The notes under the pieces: model-generated
The model's database searches: none
What the model was told of the DNA's origin: nothing
What the model saw: only the letters and a program-made list of their open reading frames with translations
In this document: piece after piece, positions 31,714 to 40,959 of the stretch
Position numbering within the stretch: position 1 is the stretch's first letter
How the letters are laid out: the number at the start of each line of letters is the position of its first letter
Program-made: the position numbers and the translations under genes
Origin: Paenibacillus thalictri
GTDB taxonomy: Bacteria > Bacillota > Bacilli > Paenibacillales > NBRC-103111
Reading direction: 5' to 3'
Assembly: GCF_004307995.1 (NCBI RefSeq)
Contig: NZ_SIRE01000018.1
Span: 124,001 to 188,000 of the forward strand
Length of the DNA: 64,000 nt

Positions 31714-32598
31714 TTACGGCACGATAATCGCAGCGTACACTTTGCCGGGGCCGTGGATGCCGATGGTCAAATCGTTTTCAATATCGGCGCTGCGGCTCGG
31801 GCCGGTAATCAAATTCAGCGACGACGGATAATCGAGCGGAGCTGCGACGGAGCCGGTTACTTCGGCGAACGCCTCGCCCATGCGGGTAACGAGCTGGTCC
31901 GCGCGGAACACCGCGAACAAAATTTCCGTGAGCAGGCTGACCGAACGCCCGCGTTCCCGCGCCGCCTTCAGCACCAGCGTGCCCGTGTTCGCGACAGCGA
32001 AATCGGGCCACACGAGCCCGAGCTGGCACCGCTCGGTCTTGCGCAGCAGCTCGCCGCGCCCAGCCCAGCGCGAGGCCGCGGCATCGCCGCTGTCGCCGTT
32101 GCTCGGCGCGTCGCCTGCGTTTGCGCCGCTACGCTCGCCGCCAGCCGCGCGGCTATCCGCGGCAGCTACGCTCGCGCCCGCGAGCGAGCCGGCTTCGCCA
32201 GGCTGCGCAGCCGCGTCCTCGCGCCACGGCACGACCTCGACGCCGGCGCGCGCCAGCGCCGCGTCGACGCCAAGCTGCGCGAGCCCCGCGTGCTCCCAGC
32301 GCGATGCCCGCTGCACGCCGAGCTCGGCGGCGATCGCTTGCAGCCATGCGCCGATCTGCTCGGCAGCCTCATGCTCGCGTACGACAAGCGTCTTGCCGGT
32401 CAGCGCCGACCAATTCTGCGCGAACAGCTCGACCTGCTCATCTTGCGTCAGCCGGATGTCCTTATAAAACTGCGGCGCGCCACGAAACGGATGCGCCGGA
32501 GCTTCAGTGAGTGGCGCGCTGCGCCCCAATCGGCGGGCGATATTCCCCATAAACGCCTCGCGGCCGCGCATGCTTCCTTGCGTATGCTGTGTACTCAT
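31714..32598 (-). CDS. lutC: LutC, L-lactate oxidation complex subunit (LUD domain)
   Basis: This 294-residue LUD-domain protein is the third subunit of the LutABC iron-sulfur L-lactate oxidising system. TERCQLGLVWPDFAVANTGTLVL (about 185-207) and the C-terminal LNLITGPSRSADIENDLTIGIHGPGKV (about 258-284) are the family's conserved core. Between about residues 125 and 180 lies an Ala/Gly/Ser-rich insert not expected in LutC (usually about 240 residues), and the DNA there is locally very GC-rich. The ATG overlaps the lutB stop by four bases. Confidence 0.92.
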   Translation of the reverse strand: MSTQHTQGSMRGREAFMGNIARRLGRSAPLTEAPAHPFRGAPQFYKDIRLTQDEQVELFAQNWSALTGKTLVVREHEAAEQIGAWLQAIAAELGVQRASRWEHAGLAQLGVDAALARAGVEVVPWREDAAAQPGEAGSLAGASVAAADSRAAGGERSGANAGDAPSNGDSGDAAASRWAGRGELLRKTERCQLGLVWPDFAVANTGTLVLKAARERGRSVSLLTEILFAVFRADQLVTRMGEAFAEVTGSVAAPLDYPSSLNLITGPSRSADIENDLTIGIHGPGKVYAAIIVP

Positions 32599-34181
32599 CT
32601 GCTGTCCCCTCCGTTCGAACGCTTTCCATCAGTGTCCGCCGTATGTCCGCTTGATTGGTTGACTGTCGGACCGCCGGCGCTGTCACCCTGCCGTTCCTGA
32701 AGCTTTGAGTCGGCGGCTTTTCGTTTCCCCGCTGCCTCTCCGCTCTTTAACTCGCGCTGCAGCTCTTCCCAGCGGTCGCGGAACGACCGCTTTGGCTTCA
32801 TCGGGAACGACCGCGACTGCGTCCAGCCCGCCATCGGACCCGGCCCCTGCTTGATCCACCCTTTCGTGATAAAAGGCAGCTGCGCATAATAAGCCGACTT
32901 CGTCGCCAGCTTGTATAACGTCACATTGCCAAACGTCGTCTGAAACGATTTAAAAGCAAGCCGCTCCGCCAGCGGCGTGAGGCCGAGCTTCACCTTACGG
33001 GCCCGCAGCTGCACCAGCATGTCGTGCAGCGGGATTTTGACCGGGCACGCTTCGTAACACGCCCCGCACAAGCTGGACGCGTAAGCGAGCTGGCCCGCTT
33101 CCTTCATGTCCTGCTGCAGCAGCGGCGTCAGCACGGCGCCGATCGGGCCGCTGTATACGCTGCCGTACGTGTGCCCGCCGATATGGCGGTACACCGGGCA
33201 GACGTTCAGGCATGCCGCGCAGCGAATGCAATGCAGCACTTCCTGGAACACCGGATCGCCGAGCTGCGCCGAACGTCCGTTGTCCAGCACAATCAGGTGC
33301 AGCTCATCCGGTCCGTCCAGCTCTCCCTCGCGCCGCGGTCCGGTAATCATCGACGTATATGTCGTCAGCTTCTGTCCGGTCGCGCTGCGCGCCAGCATGT
33401 TCAGCACCACTTCCAGGTCGTCGTACGTCGGCACAAGCCGTTCCATGCCCATGATGACGACATGACATTTCGGGATGGTCGACACCATCCGGCCATTGCC
33501 TTCGTTGGACACCAGCGTAATCGCACCGGATTCGGCCACGCCGAAATTGCAGCCGGTCAGCCCGATATCGGCCTCCAGGAAATAATTGCGCAGCTTCCGC
33601 TTGGCGTAGCCGGCAAGGATCTTTGTTTCCGGCTCAAACGTTTCGCCAGCTTCTTCGGAAAAAATATCGGCGATTTGCGCTTTGTTCTTATGAATCGCCG
33701 GGATAATCAGATGCGACGGCGTCTCCTTGGCCAACTGCAAAATGTATTCGCCAAGGTCGGTTTCGATCGCTTCAATGCCGTGCTCTTCCAAGTGATGATT
33801 GAGATGGATCTCCTCCGATACCATCGACTTGCCCTTAGCGACCAGTTTGGCCTTGCGCGCTTCGGCGATTTCCATAAACGTCTTGACCGCTTCATTCCCG
33901 CCGCTGCAAAAATAAACATGCCCGCCGGCCTTCTGCACATTGTCCGTAAACTGCGTCAAATAATAATCCAAATGGTTGATCGTATGCTCGCGTATGGCGC
34001 GGGCCCTCGTCCGCCAATCTTCCCAATTGCCGAAAGCGTCGGAGGCGGCCAGCTTGCCCGTCTTCAGCTTATCGGTCGTAAATGCGACCGCTTTGCGCAG
34101 AAATTCGTTCGCCAGCGCTTCCTCCGTCCGCCGTTTGAGCCCCGTGCCGATCAGTTCCTTCTCACTTGCCGCTTGTCTCAC
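32595..34181 (-). CDS. lutB: LutB, L-lactate oxidation iron-sulfur subunit
   Basis: This 528-residue protein combines an N-terminal LUD domain with two 4Fe-4S motifs: CIRCAACLNVCPVY (about residues 315-328) and CGACYEACPVKIP (about 364-376). It is thought to carry electrons from lactate oxidation. The start is GTG at 34181, with AAGGAG nine bases upstream and 20 bases of overlap with lutA. The C-terminal 80 residues are Arg/Lys/Gly-rich and longer than in B. subtilis LutB (about 480), so a variable tail is present here. Confidence 0.94.
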   Translation of the reverse strand: MRQAASEKELIGTGLKRRTEEALANEFLRKAVAFTTDKLKTGKLAASDAFGNWEDWRTRARAIREHTINHLDYYLTQFTDNVQKAGGHVYFCSGGNEAVKTFMEIAEARKAKLVAKGKSMVSEEIHLNHHLEEHGIEAIETDLGEYILQLAKETPSHLIIPAIHKNKAQIADIFSEEAGETFEPETKILAGYAKRKLRNYFLEADIGLTGCNFGVAESGAITLVSNEGNGRMVSTIPKCHVVIMGMERLVPTYDDLEVVLNMLARSATGQKLTTYTSMITGPRREGELDGPDELHLIVLDNGRSAQLGDPVFQEVLHCIRCAACLNVCPVYRHIGGHTYGSVYSGPIGAVLTPLLQQDMKEAGQLAYASSLCGACYEACPVKIPLHDMLVQLRARKVKLGLTPLAERLAFKSFQTTFGNVTLYKLATKSAYYAQLPFITKGWIKQGPGPMAGWTQSRSFPMKPKRSFRDRWEELQRELKSGEAAGKRKAADSKLQERQGDSAGGPTVNQSSGHTADTDGKRSNGGDSR

Positions 34182-34908
34182 CGCGTTTCACTCCTTCCTC
34201 CAACAGCTGCGCCAGATGCATGACGCGTACCGGTTGGTTTTCCTTGTTCAGGCGGCCGCCGATATTCATCAGGCAGCCCATATCCGTGCCGACAAGCACC
34301 TGCGCTCCCGTTGCGCAAACATTCATCGCCTTCTCGCAAACCATCGCTTCCGACATATCGGCCATTTTGACCGCAAATGTGCCCCCGAAACCGCAGCAAT
34401 CTTCTTTTTTCGGCAAATCGATCATCTCAAGCCCCTTAACACGACTCAAAAGCTCCGTTGGCTCAGTTTTGACGCCAAGCAGCCGGGAAGCGTGACAGGA
34501 AGGGTGGTAAGTAACCTTCTCAGGAAATTCCGCCCCCAGATCGCGCACCCCCAGCACTTGCACCAAAAACTGCGAAAACTCGTACGTCTTGGCGATCAGC
34601 TTCTCCGCTTTCTCCTTCCACTCCGGCTCCTCCGCGAACAACATCGGATAGTAATGATGGACCATACCCGTGCAGGAACCGGATGGAGATACGACGTAAT
34701 CGCTTGCATCAAATGCGCGGATCAAACCGCGGGCCACCTCTCTGGCCTCGTCATGGTAACCGCTGTTAAATGCGGGCTGGCCGCAGCATGTTTGCGTTTC
34801 GGGAAAGTCGACCTCGCAGCCGTAGCGGTGCAGCAGACGGGCAACGCTTTCACCCACCTCCGGATACAGCTGATCGGCCAGACACGTGATAAATAAGGAA
34901 ACTCGCAT
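34162..34908 (-). CDS. lutA: LutA, L-lactate oxidation subunit with CCG domains
   Basis: This 248-residue protein has two cysteine-rich CCG domains: TQTCCGQPAFNSGY (about 40-53) and EDCCGFGGTFAVKM (about 166-179). Such domains bind Fe-S clusters or a heterodisulfide-type cofactor and occur in GlpC/GlcF-like oxidases. LutABC converts L-lactate to pyruvate and supports growth on lactate. AGAAGG lies seven bases before the ATG. First gene of the operon; a direct repeat lies 45 bases upstream and the regulator gene is next to it. Confidence 0.95.
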   Translation of the reverse strand: MRVSLFITCLADQLYPEVGESVARLLHRYGCEVDFPETQTCCGQPAFNSGYHDEAREVARGLIRAFDASDYVVSPSGSCTGMVHHYYPMLFAEEPEWKEKAEKLIAKTYEFSQFLVQVLGVRDLGAEFPEKVTYHPSCHASRLLGVKTEPTELLSRVKGLEMIDLPKKEDCCGFGGTFAVKMADMSEAMVCEKAMNVCATGAQVLVGTDMGCLMNIGGRLNKENQPVRVMHLAQLLEEGVKRGETSGK

Positions 34909-34952
34909 CGTACAACCTTCTTTCGGAAAATAAAAATCAAGATCACCTATAT

Positions 34953-34968
34953 GGTTATCAGGTTATCA
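34953..34968. promoter_or_regulatory. direct repeat upstream of lutA, candidate LutR operator
   Basis: GGTTATCA occurs twice back to back (34953-34960, 34961-34968) and is followed by the related GATAAGTTAAC. It lies 45-60 bases upstream of lutA, between the operon and the adjacent GntR-family gene. Binding by that regulator is inference. Confidence 0.4.
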
Positions 34969-35030
34969 GATAAGTTAACAAAAGAAAAGAGGGAACTTCA
35001 TCAGCGCCGTAAAAACGCGTTCCCCCGAGC

Positions 35031-35744
35031 TTATTTTTTCAAAAATTTCAGCAGCACCTGCTCGACGTGGAACAAATGCTTGCGCATCGCTTCCTGCGCT
35101 CCGTCCGCGTTCTGCCTGAGCACAGCCTCATAAATATCGCGATGCTCGCTCCACAGCTGGGTGGAGACGGTTTTGCTGGCGTACATCTGCAGTCTCCTTG
35201 TTTCCCGGATCGCCGTCTGCATCTGGTTTGAGATCGTATCGACCAGCCGCAGCATGATCGAATTGTGCGCCGCCCGCGCGAGCGCCAAATGAAACTGCAA
35301 ATCCGAGCGCTCTCCCTCCTCCTCGTCGCCAAGATGGTCGCTCATCCGCCGGATAATCCGCTCGAGTTCGGCAATGTCCTCGTCCGTCCTTTTCTCCGCG
35401 GCCAGCCCCGCAATGGATATTTCCAGCGCTTTGCGCGCTTCGATCAGCTCGATTACCGTCTCGCGGTTCATCAGCAGCGATTGAAAACCCGGCAGCTCGA
35501 CATCGTCCGGCTCAATACGCCGCACGTAGCTGCCTTCGCCTTGGCGGATTTCGACAAGCCCTTTTGCTTTCAACGCGCTTAGCGCCTCGCGCACGGTGGA
35601 CCGGCCGACCTGAAACTTCTCCGAAAGCTCTTTGCCTGAAGGCAGCTTGTCTCCCGGCTTCAGCGTACCGCCGACAATGAGCTGCTCCATCTGATCGGAT
35701 ATGACTTCATATATTTTACGTGTCGATATTTTGCTGAGTTCCAT
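35031..35744 (-). CDS. lutR: GntR/FadR-family regulator, probable LutR
   Basis: This 237-residue protein has an N-terminal GntR winged helix (residues about 10-75, with LPSGKELSEKFQVGRSTVREAL) and an all-helical FCD effector domain (about 95-225, with the metal-binding Asp and His residues in DLQFHLALARAAHN and WSEHRDIYEAV). FadR-type FCD regulators of lactate genes (LutR, LldR) are usual neighbours of lut/lld operons. It lies just upstream of lutABC on the same strand, so it probably represses that operon. Ribosome site is weak (CGAGG 12 bases away). Confidence 0.85.
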   Translation of the reverse strand: MELSKISTRKIYEVISDQMEQLIVGGTLKPGDKLPSGKELSEKFQVGRSTVREALSALKAKGLVEIRQGEGSYVRRIEPDDVELPGFQSLLMNRETVIELIEARKALEISIAGLAAEKRTDEDIAELERIIRRMSDHLGDEEEGERSDLQFHLALARAAHNSIMLRLVDTISNQMQTAIRETRRLQMYASKTVSTQLWSEHRDIYEAVLRQNADGAQEAMRKHLFHVEQVLLKFLKK

Positions 35745-35998
35745 ATAATCCGGCCAGCCTCGCTTTCGTCATACTGCTTATTTGCTTTTATTATACGGCG
35801 GCCTACCTCAATTCGCCAAATCGGCAATAACAAAAAGGAACATTGCCACTGAAGCAAGGTGGCAGGCAAGAGGCTCCAAGCAAAAGTGACGTTTACAAAA
35901 AATAAATCGAAACATGATGTTCTGCTAATATAAATGAACTATGATCAAGATGTAATCTCTTTGTTCCATATTTTACTATTTTAGGGAGAGTGCGTAAC

Positions 35999-36838
35999 GT
36001 GAAGCTTATAGTAATGGGAGACTTGCATTATCACGAAGTTGATGGAACGGTACCAGAATGGCAAGAGATGCGTAATGATTTCTATCAAACATTTATAGCT
36101 CGATTTTTTGAATTTGAAGCGGATGCCTACATTTCATTAGGGGATTTAACGAATTATGGGTATTCCTCGGAGCTGCAGGAAGTTTACGGGATGATTCGGC
36201 AATACGGCAAACCTTTTTATCATGCATTGGGAAATCACGATCTGTATGCTCAAAGCAGAAGGGAGGTTCTCGCCATAACCGAGCAAGCTCGCTATCATGC
36301 TGTAACAACGGAGCAGGCGGTGCTTGTATTTATAGATACGGCCAAAGAGATGGATTTCGAGGATTGGGGAGGCTGGGTTGACGAAGAGCAATTGCAATGG
36401 CTGGAAGGCGTTGTAAAGACATCGGGCACAAAACCGCTCTTGGTATTTGCTCATCATCCCGTGCACAAAACGACCGCACATTCGGACAGACCTAAGGGCT
36501 CCATACATCCCGATATCGATATGTGGAAAATCTTGAACATGAAGCAAGGAACCGGGATATATTTTAACGGTCATACTCATATCGATTCCATTGTAAAGCA
36601 GAACAACTGGACCTTCGTTCAGCTGTCTGCCTGCCTTGACCAGACTAGCTTGCGAATCGTGGAGATTGACCAGGATGAGATTTCTATTTCTCCTGTCGAC
36701 ATAACGGATAGGATTCTCATAGAGAGCGTAGAAACTTTGTACAACAATATGAAACACTTTAAACATAGTCCACATGCACGTGGAGAAGAATCGGATCGGG
36801 GATGTGTTGTCCCCTTACTGTCGGCAGCGGAACGTTAA
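35999..36838 (+). CDS. calcineurin-like metallophosphoesterase, possible glycerophosphodiesterase
   Basis: This 279-residue phosphoesterase shows the full dimetal set: GDLHYH at the start, GDLTNYG (about 47), GNHD (about 79), AHHPVH (about 155) and NGHTHID (about 190). Start is GTG at 35999, nine bases after GGGAGA. Length and motifs resemble class III cyclic-nucleotide phosphodiesterase/GpdQ proteins (about 275). It is followed 28 bases later by glpP and then by a glycerol-3-phosphate-type importer, so hydrolysis of glycerophosphodiesters would fit. That would also make sense of the broken ugpQ-type gene at the end of the locus. Substrate is inference. Confidence 0.75.
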   Translation: MKLIVMGDLHYHEVDGTVPEWQEMRNDFYQTFIARFFEFEADAYISLGDLTNYGYSSELQEVYGMIRQYGKPFYHALGNHDLYAQSRREVLAITEQARYHAVTTEQAVLVFIDTAKEMDFEDWGGWVDEEQLQWLEGVVKTSGTKPLLVFAHHPVHKTTAHSDRPKGSIHPDIDMWKILNMKQGTGIYFNGHTHIDSIVKQNNWTFVQLSACLDQTSLRIVEIDQDEISISPVDITDRILIESVETLYNNMKHFKHSPHARGEESDRGCVVPLLSAAER

Positions 36839-36866
36839 TAATCTGAATTAACAGGAGCGTTAGCAA

Positions 36867-37481
36867 ATGAAGAGGCATAGGGGCGATGAAGGCAAACGAT
36901 TATTAGACAAATTACATACACACCGGATGGTGGCTTCCATCAAAGAGCCGAAGCAGATTGAAATTGCTTTATCACTCAAAAACCAGCTATCCGGCGTCTT
37001 TCTGCTAACTGGACATATTGGGGTCATTAAGGGCTATGTAGATTTGTTTAATCATCATGACATGCCGGTGTTCCTGCACTTGGAGAAGATCGGCGGTGTA
37101 AGCACTGACTCTTATGGTCTTGATTATTTGGCTAAAGCTATTAAACCAACCGGGATTGTCACCACGAAAATAAATGTTGTTAAAACAGCGAAAAAATTAG
37201 GATTAGTAACAATTCAACGGTTCTTTCTTATGGATACCGATGGACTGGACAACATATGCAAAAGCCTTTGCCAAATTGAGCCCGACATTGTAGAAGTAAT
37301 GCCGGCCCGTATTCCGGAAATGATTGGGGAAATTAAGAAGTTCACAGCTCTTCCAATTATAACCGGTGGCTTGTTGAGTGAACGAAACCACATAAAGGAA
37401 TGTCTTAGTGCTGGCGCAACTGCGGTATCTTCATCCAAATCCGAGCTGTGGCGTGATCCCTATGCTCATAAATTTGCATAA
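36867..37481 (+). CDS. glpP: GlpP, glycerol-3-phosphate-responsive antiterminator
   Basis: This 204-residue protein fits the GlpP family, which binds glycerol-3-phosphate and leader mRNA to let transcription pass a terminator. Recognisable segments are RMVASIKEPKQIEIAL (about 20-35), VFLLTGHIGVIKGYVDLF, VFLHLEKIGGVSTDSYGLDYL, GIVTTKINVVKTAKKLGL, PDIVEVMPARIPEMIGEI and LPIITGGLLSERNHIKECLSAGATAVSSS. The fold is a TIM barrel. A terminator hairpin lies in the 170 bases between this gene and the solute-binding protein gene, exactly where a GlpP target is needed. Confidence 0.9.
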   Translation: MKRHRGDEGKRLLDKLHTHRMVASIKEPKQIEIALSLKNQLSGVFLLTGHIGVIKGYVDLFNHHDMPVFLHLEKIGGVSTDSYGLDYLAKAIKPTGIVTTKINVVKTAKKLGLVTIQRFFLMDTDGLDNICKSLCQIEPDIVEVMPARIPEMIGEIKKFTALPIITGGLLSERNHIKECLSAGATAVSSSKSELWRDPYAHKFA

Positions 37482-37567
37482 TTCTTACAATGGAATAACA
37501 CACAGTTAATAATCAGCGGTTAGGATATAATTATGAAAAGTAAATAGCCTTAGGTTGGAGTGAAGGA

Positions 37568-37620
37568 GAAGCCTTATGAGCTGCTGGCGTAAAGCCAGTG
37601 GCTGTAAGGCTTCTTTGTTT
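37568..37620 (+). terminator. leader terminator, candidate GlpP antitermination target
   Basis: GAAGCCTTATGAGC (37568-37581) pairs with GCTGTAAGGCTTC (37601-37613). An inner stem CTGGC/GCCAG closes a five-base loop. TTTGTTTTG follows. It lies 35 bases before the ugpB-type gene and 87 bases after glpP; a TATAAT at 37526-37531 could start a leader transcript. The layout matches the glpD leader controlled by GlpP in B. subtilis. Confidence 0.7.
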
Positions 37621-37654
37621 TGCAAATCCATATTAAAAATCAGGAGGGTTTCAA

Positions 37655-38953
37655 ATGTTAAAGAGAAAAAGTATATCCATTCTTTCGTTAAGTGCGGTTA
37701 TGATGCTGTCGGCATGCGGTTCTGAAGCCACAAGCGGCAAGGCCAGTAATTCAGCTTCGTCAGGTGAAAAAATCGTCATAAAGTATTGGACAGCCAATGG
37801 CGGGAAAATTGAAGAAGCTAAACAAAACCTCGTGAAAAAATTTAACGAATCGCAAAACCGCATCGAAGTGCAAGAAGCGAATCAAGGAAGCTACGACGAG
37901 CTTCATGCGAAAGTGCAAGCCGCATTTGCTGCCGGTAACGCGCCTGCAGTAAGTGACCTTGAAATCTCATCCACCGGGGCGTTTTCCCGTTCTGGCATGC
38001 TGGTAGATCTGACACCTCTTGCCGCAAGAGATGAGGCGCAAGTCAATATTAAGGATTTTAACCCGGGTCTTATGGGAAATGCTTATGTGGATGGTAAGCT
38101 TTACGGTCTTCCTTTTATGCGCAGCACCCCGATTTTATACAAAAATGTCACGATGTTAAAAGACGCTGGCCTCGACCCTTCCGGTCCCAAAAGCTGGGCG
38201 GAATTTGAACAGTATGGCCGTGTGTTGAAGTCGAAGGGCAAGACACCGATGACGCTGCCGGTAGATATTTGGAATTACGAGGCGCTGGTAGCTCAAACCG
38301 GAGGGAAAGTACTGAGCGATGATCGGAAGAAAGCTTTATTTAACTCTCCTGAAGGGGTTGCGCCTGTAGAATATTGGAAGAAAATGTCTAATGATGGCTT
38401 GATCAAGTTTGCAGTGGGGAATACAGCGGGCGCTGACGCAGGCAAGGATTGGGACAACCAAATCTCTGCTTTTAAGTTCGGATCTACTGCGGGTGTTGCT
38501 GCGGCCATTGAAATTGCGAAAGGAAACAAATTTGAAGTGGCTACCGATTTTATGCCTGCTAATAAATCCTATGGTGTTCCAACTGGCGGGTGCCACCTGA
38601 TCATAACGTCGAAGGTAAGCGAGAAAGAAAAAGAGGCGGCTTGGGAATTTATTAAGTGGATGACATCCAAGGAAAATACAATTTATCAGCATAAGTATGT
38701 TGGATACCTGCCAAATCGTCTCTCTGCTTTACAAAGCGACGAGTTGCAAAGTTACTACAAAGAAAATCCGCAATACAAGGTAGCTTCGGATCAATTAAAG
38801 TATGCCGTAGCTCGTCCGGACGCAACAGCATACCCGGAAGTTGCGAAAGTCATGCAAGATGCGATTACCAAAGCGATCATTGACCCGAATGTAAAGCCGC
38901 AGGACGCCATGAACGAGGCCGCGGAAAAAGCAAATAAACTGTTAAGCAAGTAA
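37655..38953 (+). CDS. UgpB-like solute-binding lipoprotein
   Basis: This 432-residue extracellular solute-binding protein (family 1) has a lipobox LSAC with the lipid Cys at residue 21. Next come KYWTANGGKIEEAKQNLVKKF, PFMRSTPILYKN, and the C-terminal motif WEFIKWMTSKENTIYQHKYVGYLPNR, all typical of UgpB/MalE-type proteins. It would deliver a substrate to the permeases downstream. Glycerol-3-phosphate or glycerophosphodiesters are suggested by the adjacent glpP and phosphodiesterase relic, but sugars cannot be excluded. AGGAGGG is upstream of the ATG. Confidence 0.85.
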   Translation: MLKRKSISILSLSAVMMLSACGSEATSGKASNSASSGEKIVIKYWTANGGKIEEAKQNLVKKFNESQNRIEVQEANQGSYDELHAKVQAAFAAGNAPAVSDLEISSTGAFSRSGMLVDLTPLAARDEAQVNIKDFNPGLMGNAYVDGKLYGLPFMRSTPILYKNVTMLKDAGLDPSGPKSWAEFEQYGRVLKSKGKTPMTLPVDIWNYEALVAQTGGKVLSDDRKKALFNSPEGVAPVEYWKKMSNDGLIKFAVGNTAGADAGKDWDNQISAFKFGSTAGVAAAIEIAKGNKFEVATDFMPANKSYGVPTGGCHLIITSKVSEKEKEAAWEFIKWMTSKENTIYQHKYVGYLPNRLSALQSDELQSYYKENPQYKVASDQLKYAVARPDATAYPEVAKVMQDAITKAIIDPNVKPQDAMNEAAEKANKLLSK

Positions 38954-38983
38954 GTTCATTTTCAAGCGAGAGGAGGAGTTCGT

Positions 38984-40063
38984 GTGGCGGAAATCATATT
39001 GCGAAATATCTCCAAAATGTATAAAGACGAAACGGTAATTAGCGATTTAAACCTTACGATTAAAGACGGATCGTTTACGGTTCTCGTAGGTCCTTCCGGC
39101 TGCGGCAAGTCAACGACCTTGCGGATGATTGCAGGTCTTGAGAAAGAAAGCGGCGGTGAAATATGGATTGGCGACAAGCGCGTGAACAATACTCAGCCCG
39201 GACTTCGGGACGTGGCGATGGTTTTCCAGAATTACGCGCTTTATCCGACGATGACCGTTCGAGAGAATATTGAGTTCGGACTAAAAAACAGAAAGGTTCC
39301 CAAGCAAGAACGGGAAACCTTGATCCGTGATATATGTGAAATTGTTGCTCTAACGCCATATCTGGATAAGAAACCTCAAAACCTGTCCGGAGGGCAGCGT
39401 CAGAGGGTTGCACTTGCCAGAGCGATGGTCAAGAAACCCCAGGTATTTATCCTTGATGAACCGCTCTCCAATTTGGACGCAAAGCTGCGCGGTCAAATGA
39501 GAACGGAATTGATTCAGCTTCATCAGAGGCTCAGAACGACCTTTGTCTATGTAACCCACGATCAAGTGGAAGCCATGTCGATGGGGGATGAAATTGTTGT
39601 GATGAACAAAGGGGTCATTCAACAAGTCGATTCACCTATGAAGCTCTATAACGATCCGAATAATTTGTTTGCCGCCCAATTTATCGGTACACCGGCCATG
39701 AACATCCTTAGCTTCGGCGATGTTCATGGCTTGAAGGTAGAGACGAGGGCCAGGATCGGTTACGTCGGATTTCGAGCTGAGCAAGTGCCGATGGGCACGG
39801 AGCATCATATGGAAGGATTGGAAATAGAAGGGGAAATCGTCACCCGAGAGAGCTTGGGCGCGGAAAATATTTATCAGATCAAGTCGGCCGCGGGTACATT
39901 TTTTGCGAAAACGTTCATTTCACCTTTGGAGACGGCAGTTCGTATCAAGGTCGTCATTCCATATAACGTTCTTTATTATTTCGATCCGGAAGGCCAAAGA
40001 ATACGCGGGCTGGATATGCCGCAGACGAAGAGCCTTGCGGTTGCCGGCGGAGCAATACGATGA
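38984..40063 (+). CDS. UgpC/MsmK-type ABC transporter ATPase
   Basis: This 359-residue ATPase has Walker A GPSGCGKST (about 36-44), Q-loop FQNYALYPTMT, signature NLSGGQRQRVALARA, Walker B VFILDEPLSNLD and the H-loop in VTHDQ. The C-terminal part (about 235-359) is an OB-fold regulatory domain as in MalK/UgpC. The start is GTG with GGAGGAG upstream, and the stop overlaps the permease start by four bases. It energises import by the two permeases that follow. Confidence 0.92.
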   Translation: MAEIILRNISKMYKDETVISDLNLTIKDGSFTVLVGPSGCGKSTTLRMIAGLEKESGGEIWIGDKRVNNTQPGLRDVAMVFQNYALYPTMTVRENIEFGLKNRKVPKQERETLIRDICEIVALTPYLDKKPQNLSGGQRQRVALARAMVKKPQVFILDEPLSNLDAKLRGQMRTELIQLHQRLRTTFVYVTHDQVEAMSMGDEIVVMNKGVIQQVDSPMKLYNDPNNLFAAQFIGTPAMNILSFGDVHGLKVETRARIGYVGFRAEQVPMGTEHHMEGLEIEGEIVTRESLGAENIYQIKSAAGTFFAKTFISPLETAVRIKVVIPYNVLYYFDPEGQRIRGLDMPQTKSLAVAGGAIR

Positions 40064-40932
40064 CGATGTGGGAAAAGCTGCGTCCTTATGCAATGGTTGC
40101 CCCGGCCATCACGGTTTTCTCGGTATTTTTTATATATCCGATCATGTATATGATCTATTTAAGCATGTACGATTGGAATTTTATTAGTCCAACCAAAACA
40201 TTCGTCGGCTTGGAAAACTTTATTGACCTCTTGAAAGAGAAAGAATTTATTCAGGTCATAGCAAATTCCACCATTTATACGATTTTAACGGTTACGTTTA
40301 TCATTGTTTTCTCTTTGTTATTAGCCCTCTGGCTGAACAGAACCGGAGCACTGTACAGCTTTGTTCAAGGCGCGATCTTCAGTCCGCATATCATTGCCTT
40401 GGTATCCATCGCCATGATCTGGGGTTGGTTAATGGATCCGGAGTATGGTTTATTAAACTGGATTATCGGTTTGTTTGGCTTTGGGAAGCTGGCATGGCTT
40501 TCCTCTCAGAGCACGGCGCTCATCTCGCTTGTTATTGTTGCCGTGTGGAAAGGGCTTGGTTATAACACGTTAGTGTTTATCGCCGGACTGCAAAGCATTC
40601 CGAAGGATATATACGAAGCCGCTTCTTTGGACCGCTCAAATCCTTGGACTACCTTCTATAGGCTGGTTCTCCCGATGTTGTCGCCGACCCTATTTTTTCT
40701 GATTATTATCAATATGATCGGATCGTTTCAAGTGTTTGAGACGATCGCAATCATGACTCAGGGCGGGCCGGTCAACGCCACGAATACATTGGTTTTTTAT
40801 ATTTATGAGTATGGGTTCCGGTTCTTTAAAATCGGCTACGCCTCTGCCGCAGGGGTGGTCCTGCTTGTCATTGTCGGGGGCTTAACGATCATTTACTTCA
40901 AGCTGATGTCAAAACGCGTCCATTATCAGTAA
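40060..40932 (+). CDS. UgpA-like ABC permease
   Basis: This 290-residue permease has six membrane helices and the EAA loop YEAASLDRSNPWTTFYRLVLPML (about 186-208) that contacts the ATPase. WGWLMDPEYGLLN and FETIAIMTQGGPVNATNTLVFYIYEYGF are typical for UgpA/MalF-type permeases. Translationally coupled to the ATPase gene. Confidence 0.92.
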   Translation: MTMWEKLRPYAMVAPAITVFSVFFIYPIMYMIYLSMYDWNFISPTKTFVGLENFIDLLKEKEFIQVIANSTIYTILTVTFIIVFSLLLALWLNRTGALYSFVQGAIFSPHIIALVSIAMIWGWLMDPEYGLLNWIIGLFGFGKLAWLSSQSTALISLVIVAVWKGLGYNTLVFIAGLQSIPKDIYEAASLDRSNPWTTFYRLVLPMLSPTLFFLIIINMIGSFQVFETIAIMTQGGPVNATNTLVFYIYEYGFRFFKIGYASAAGVVLLVIVGGLTIIYFKLMSKRVHYQ

Positions 40933-40959
40933 GAAAAACTTCTGATCGGAGTGGGTCCA

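Noticed and set aside
32121..32510. long Ala/Arg-rich frames on both strands inside lutC
   Set aside because: These are shadows caused by the high local GC content; lutC is supported by family motifs on both sides.
33024..34223. 399-codon plus-strand frame opposite lutB
   Set aside because: Antisense to a well-supported gene, with no family signature.
35884..35897. possible cre site upstream of the phosphoesterase gene
   Set aside because: Two fixed positions do not match and no promoter is clear nearby.
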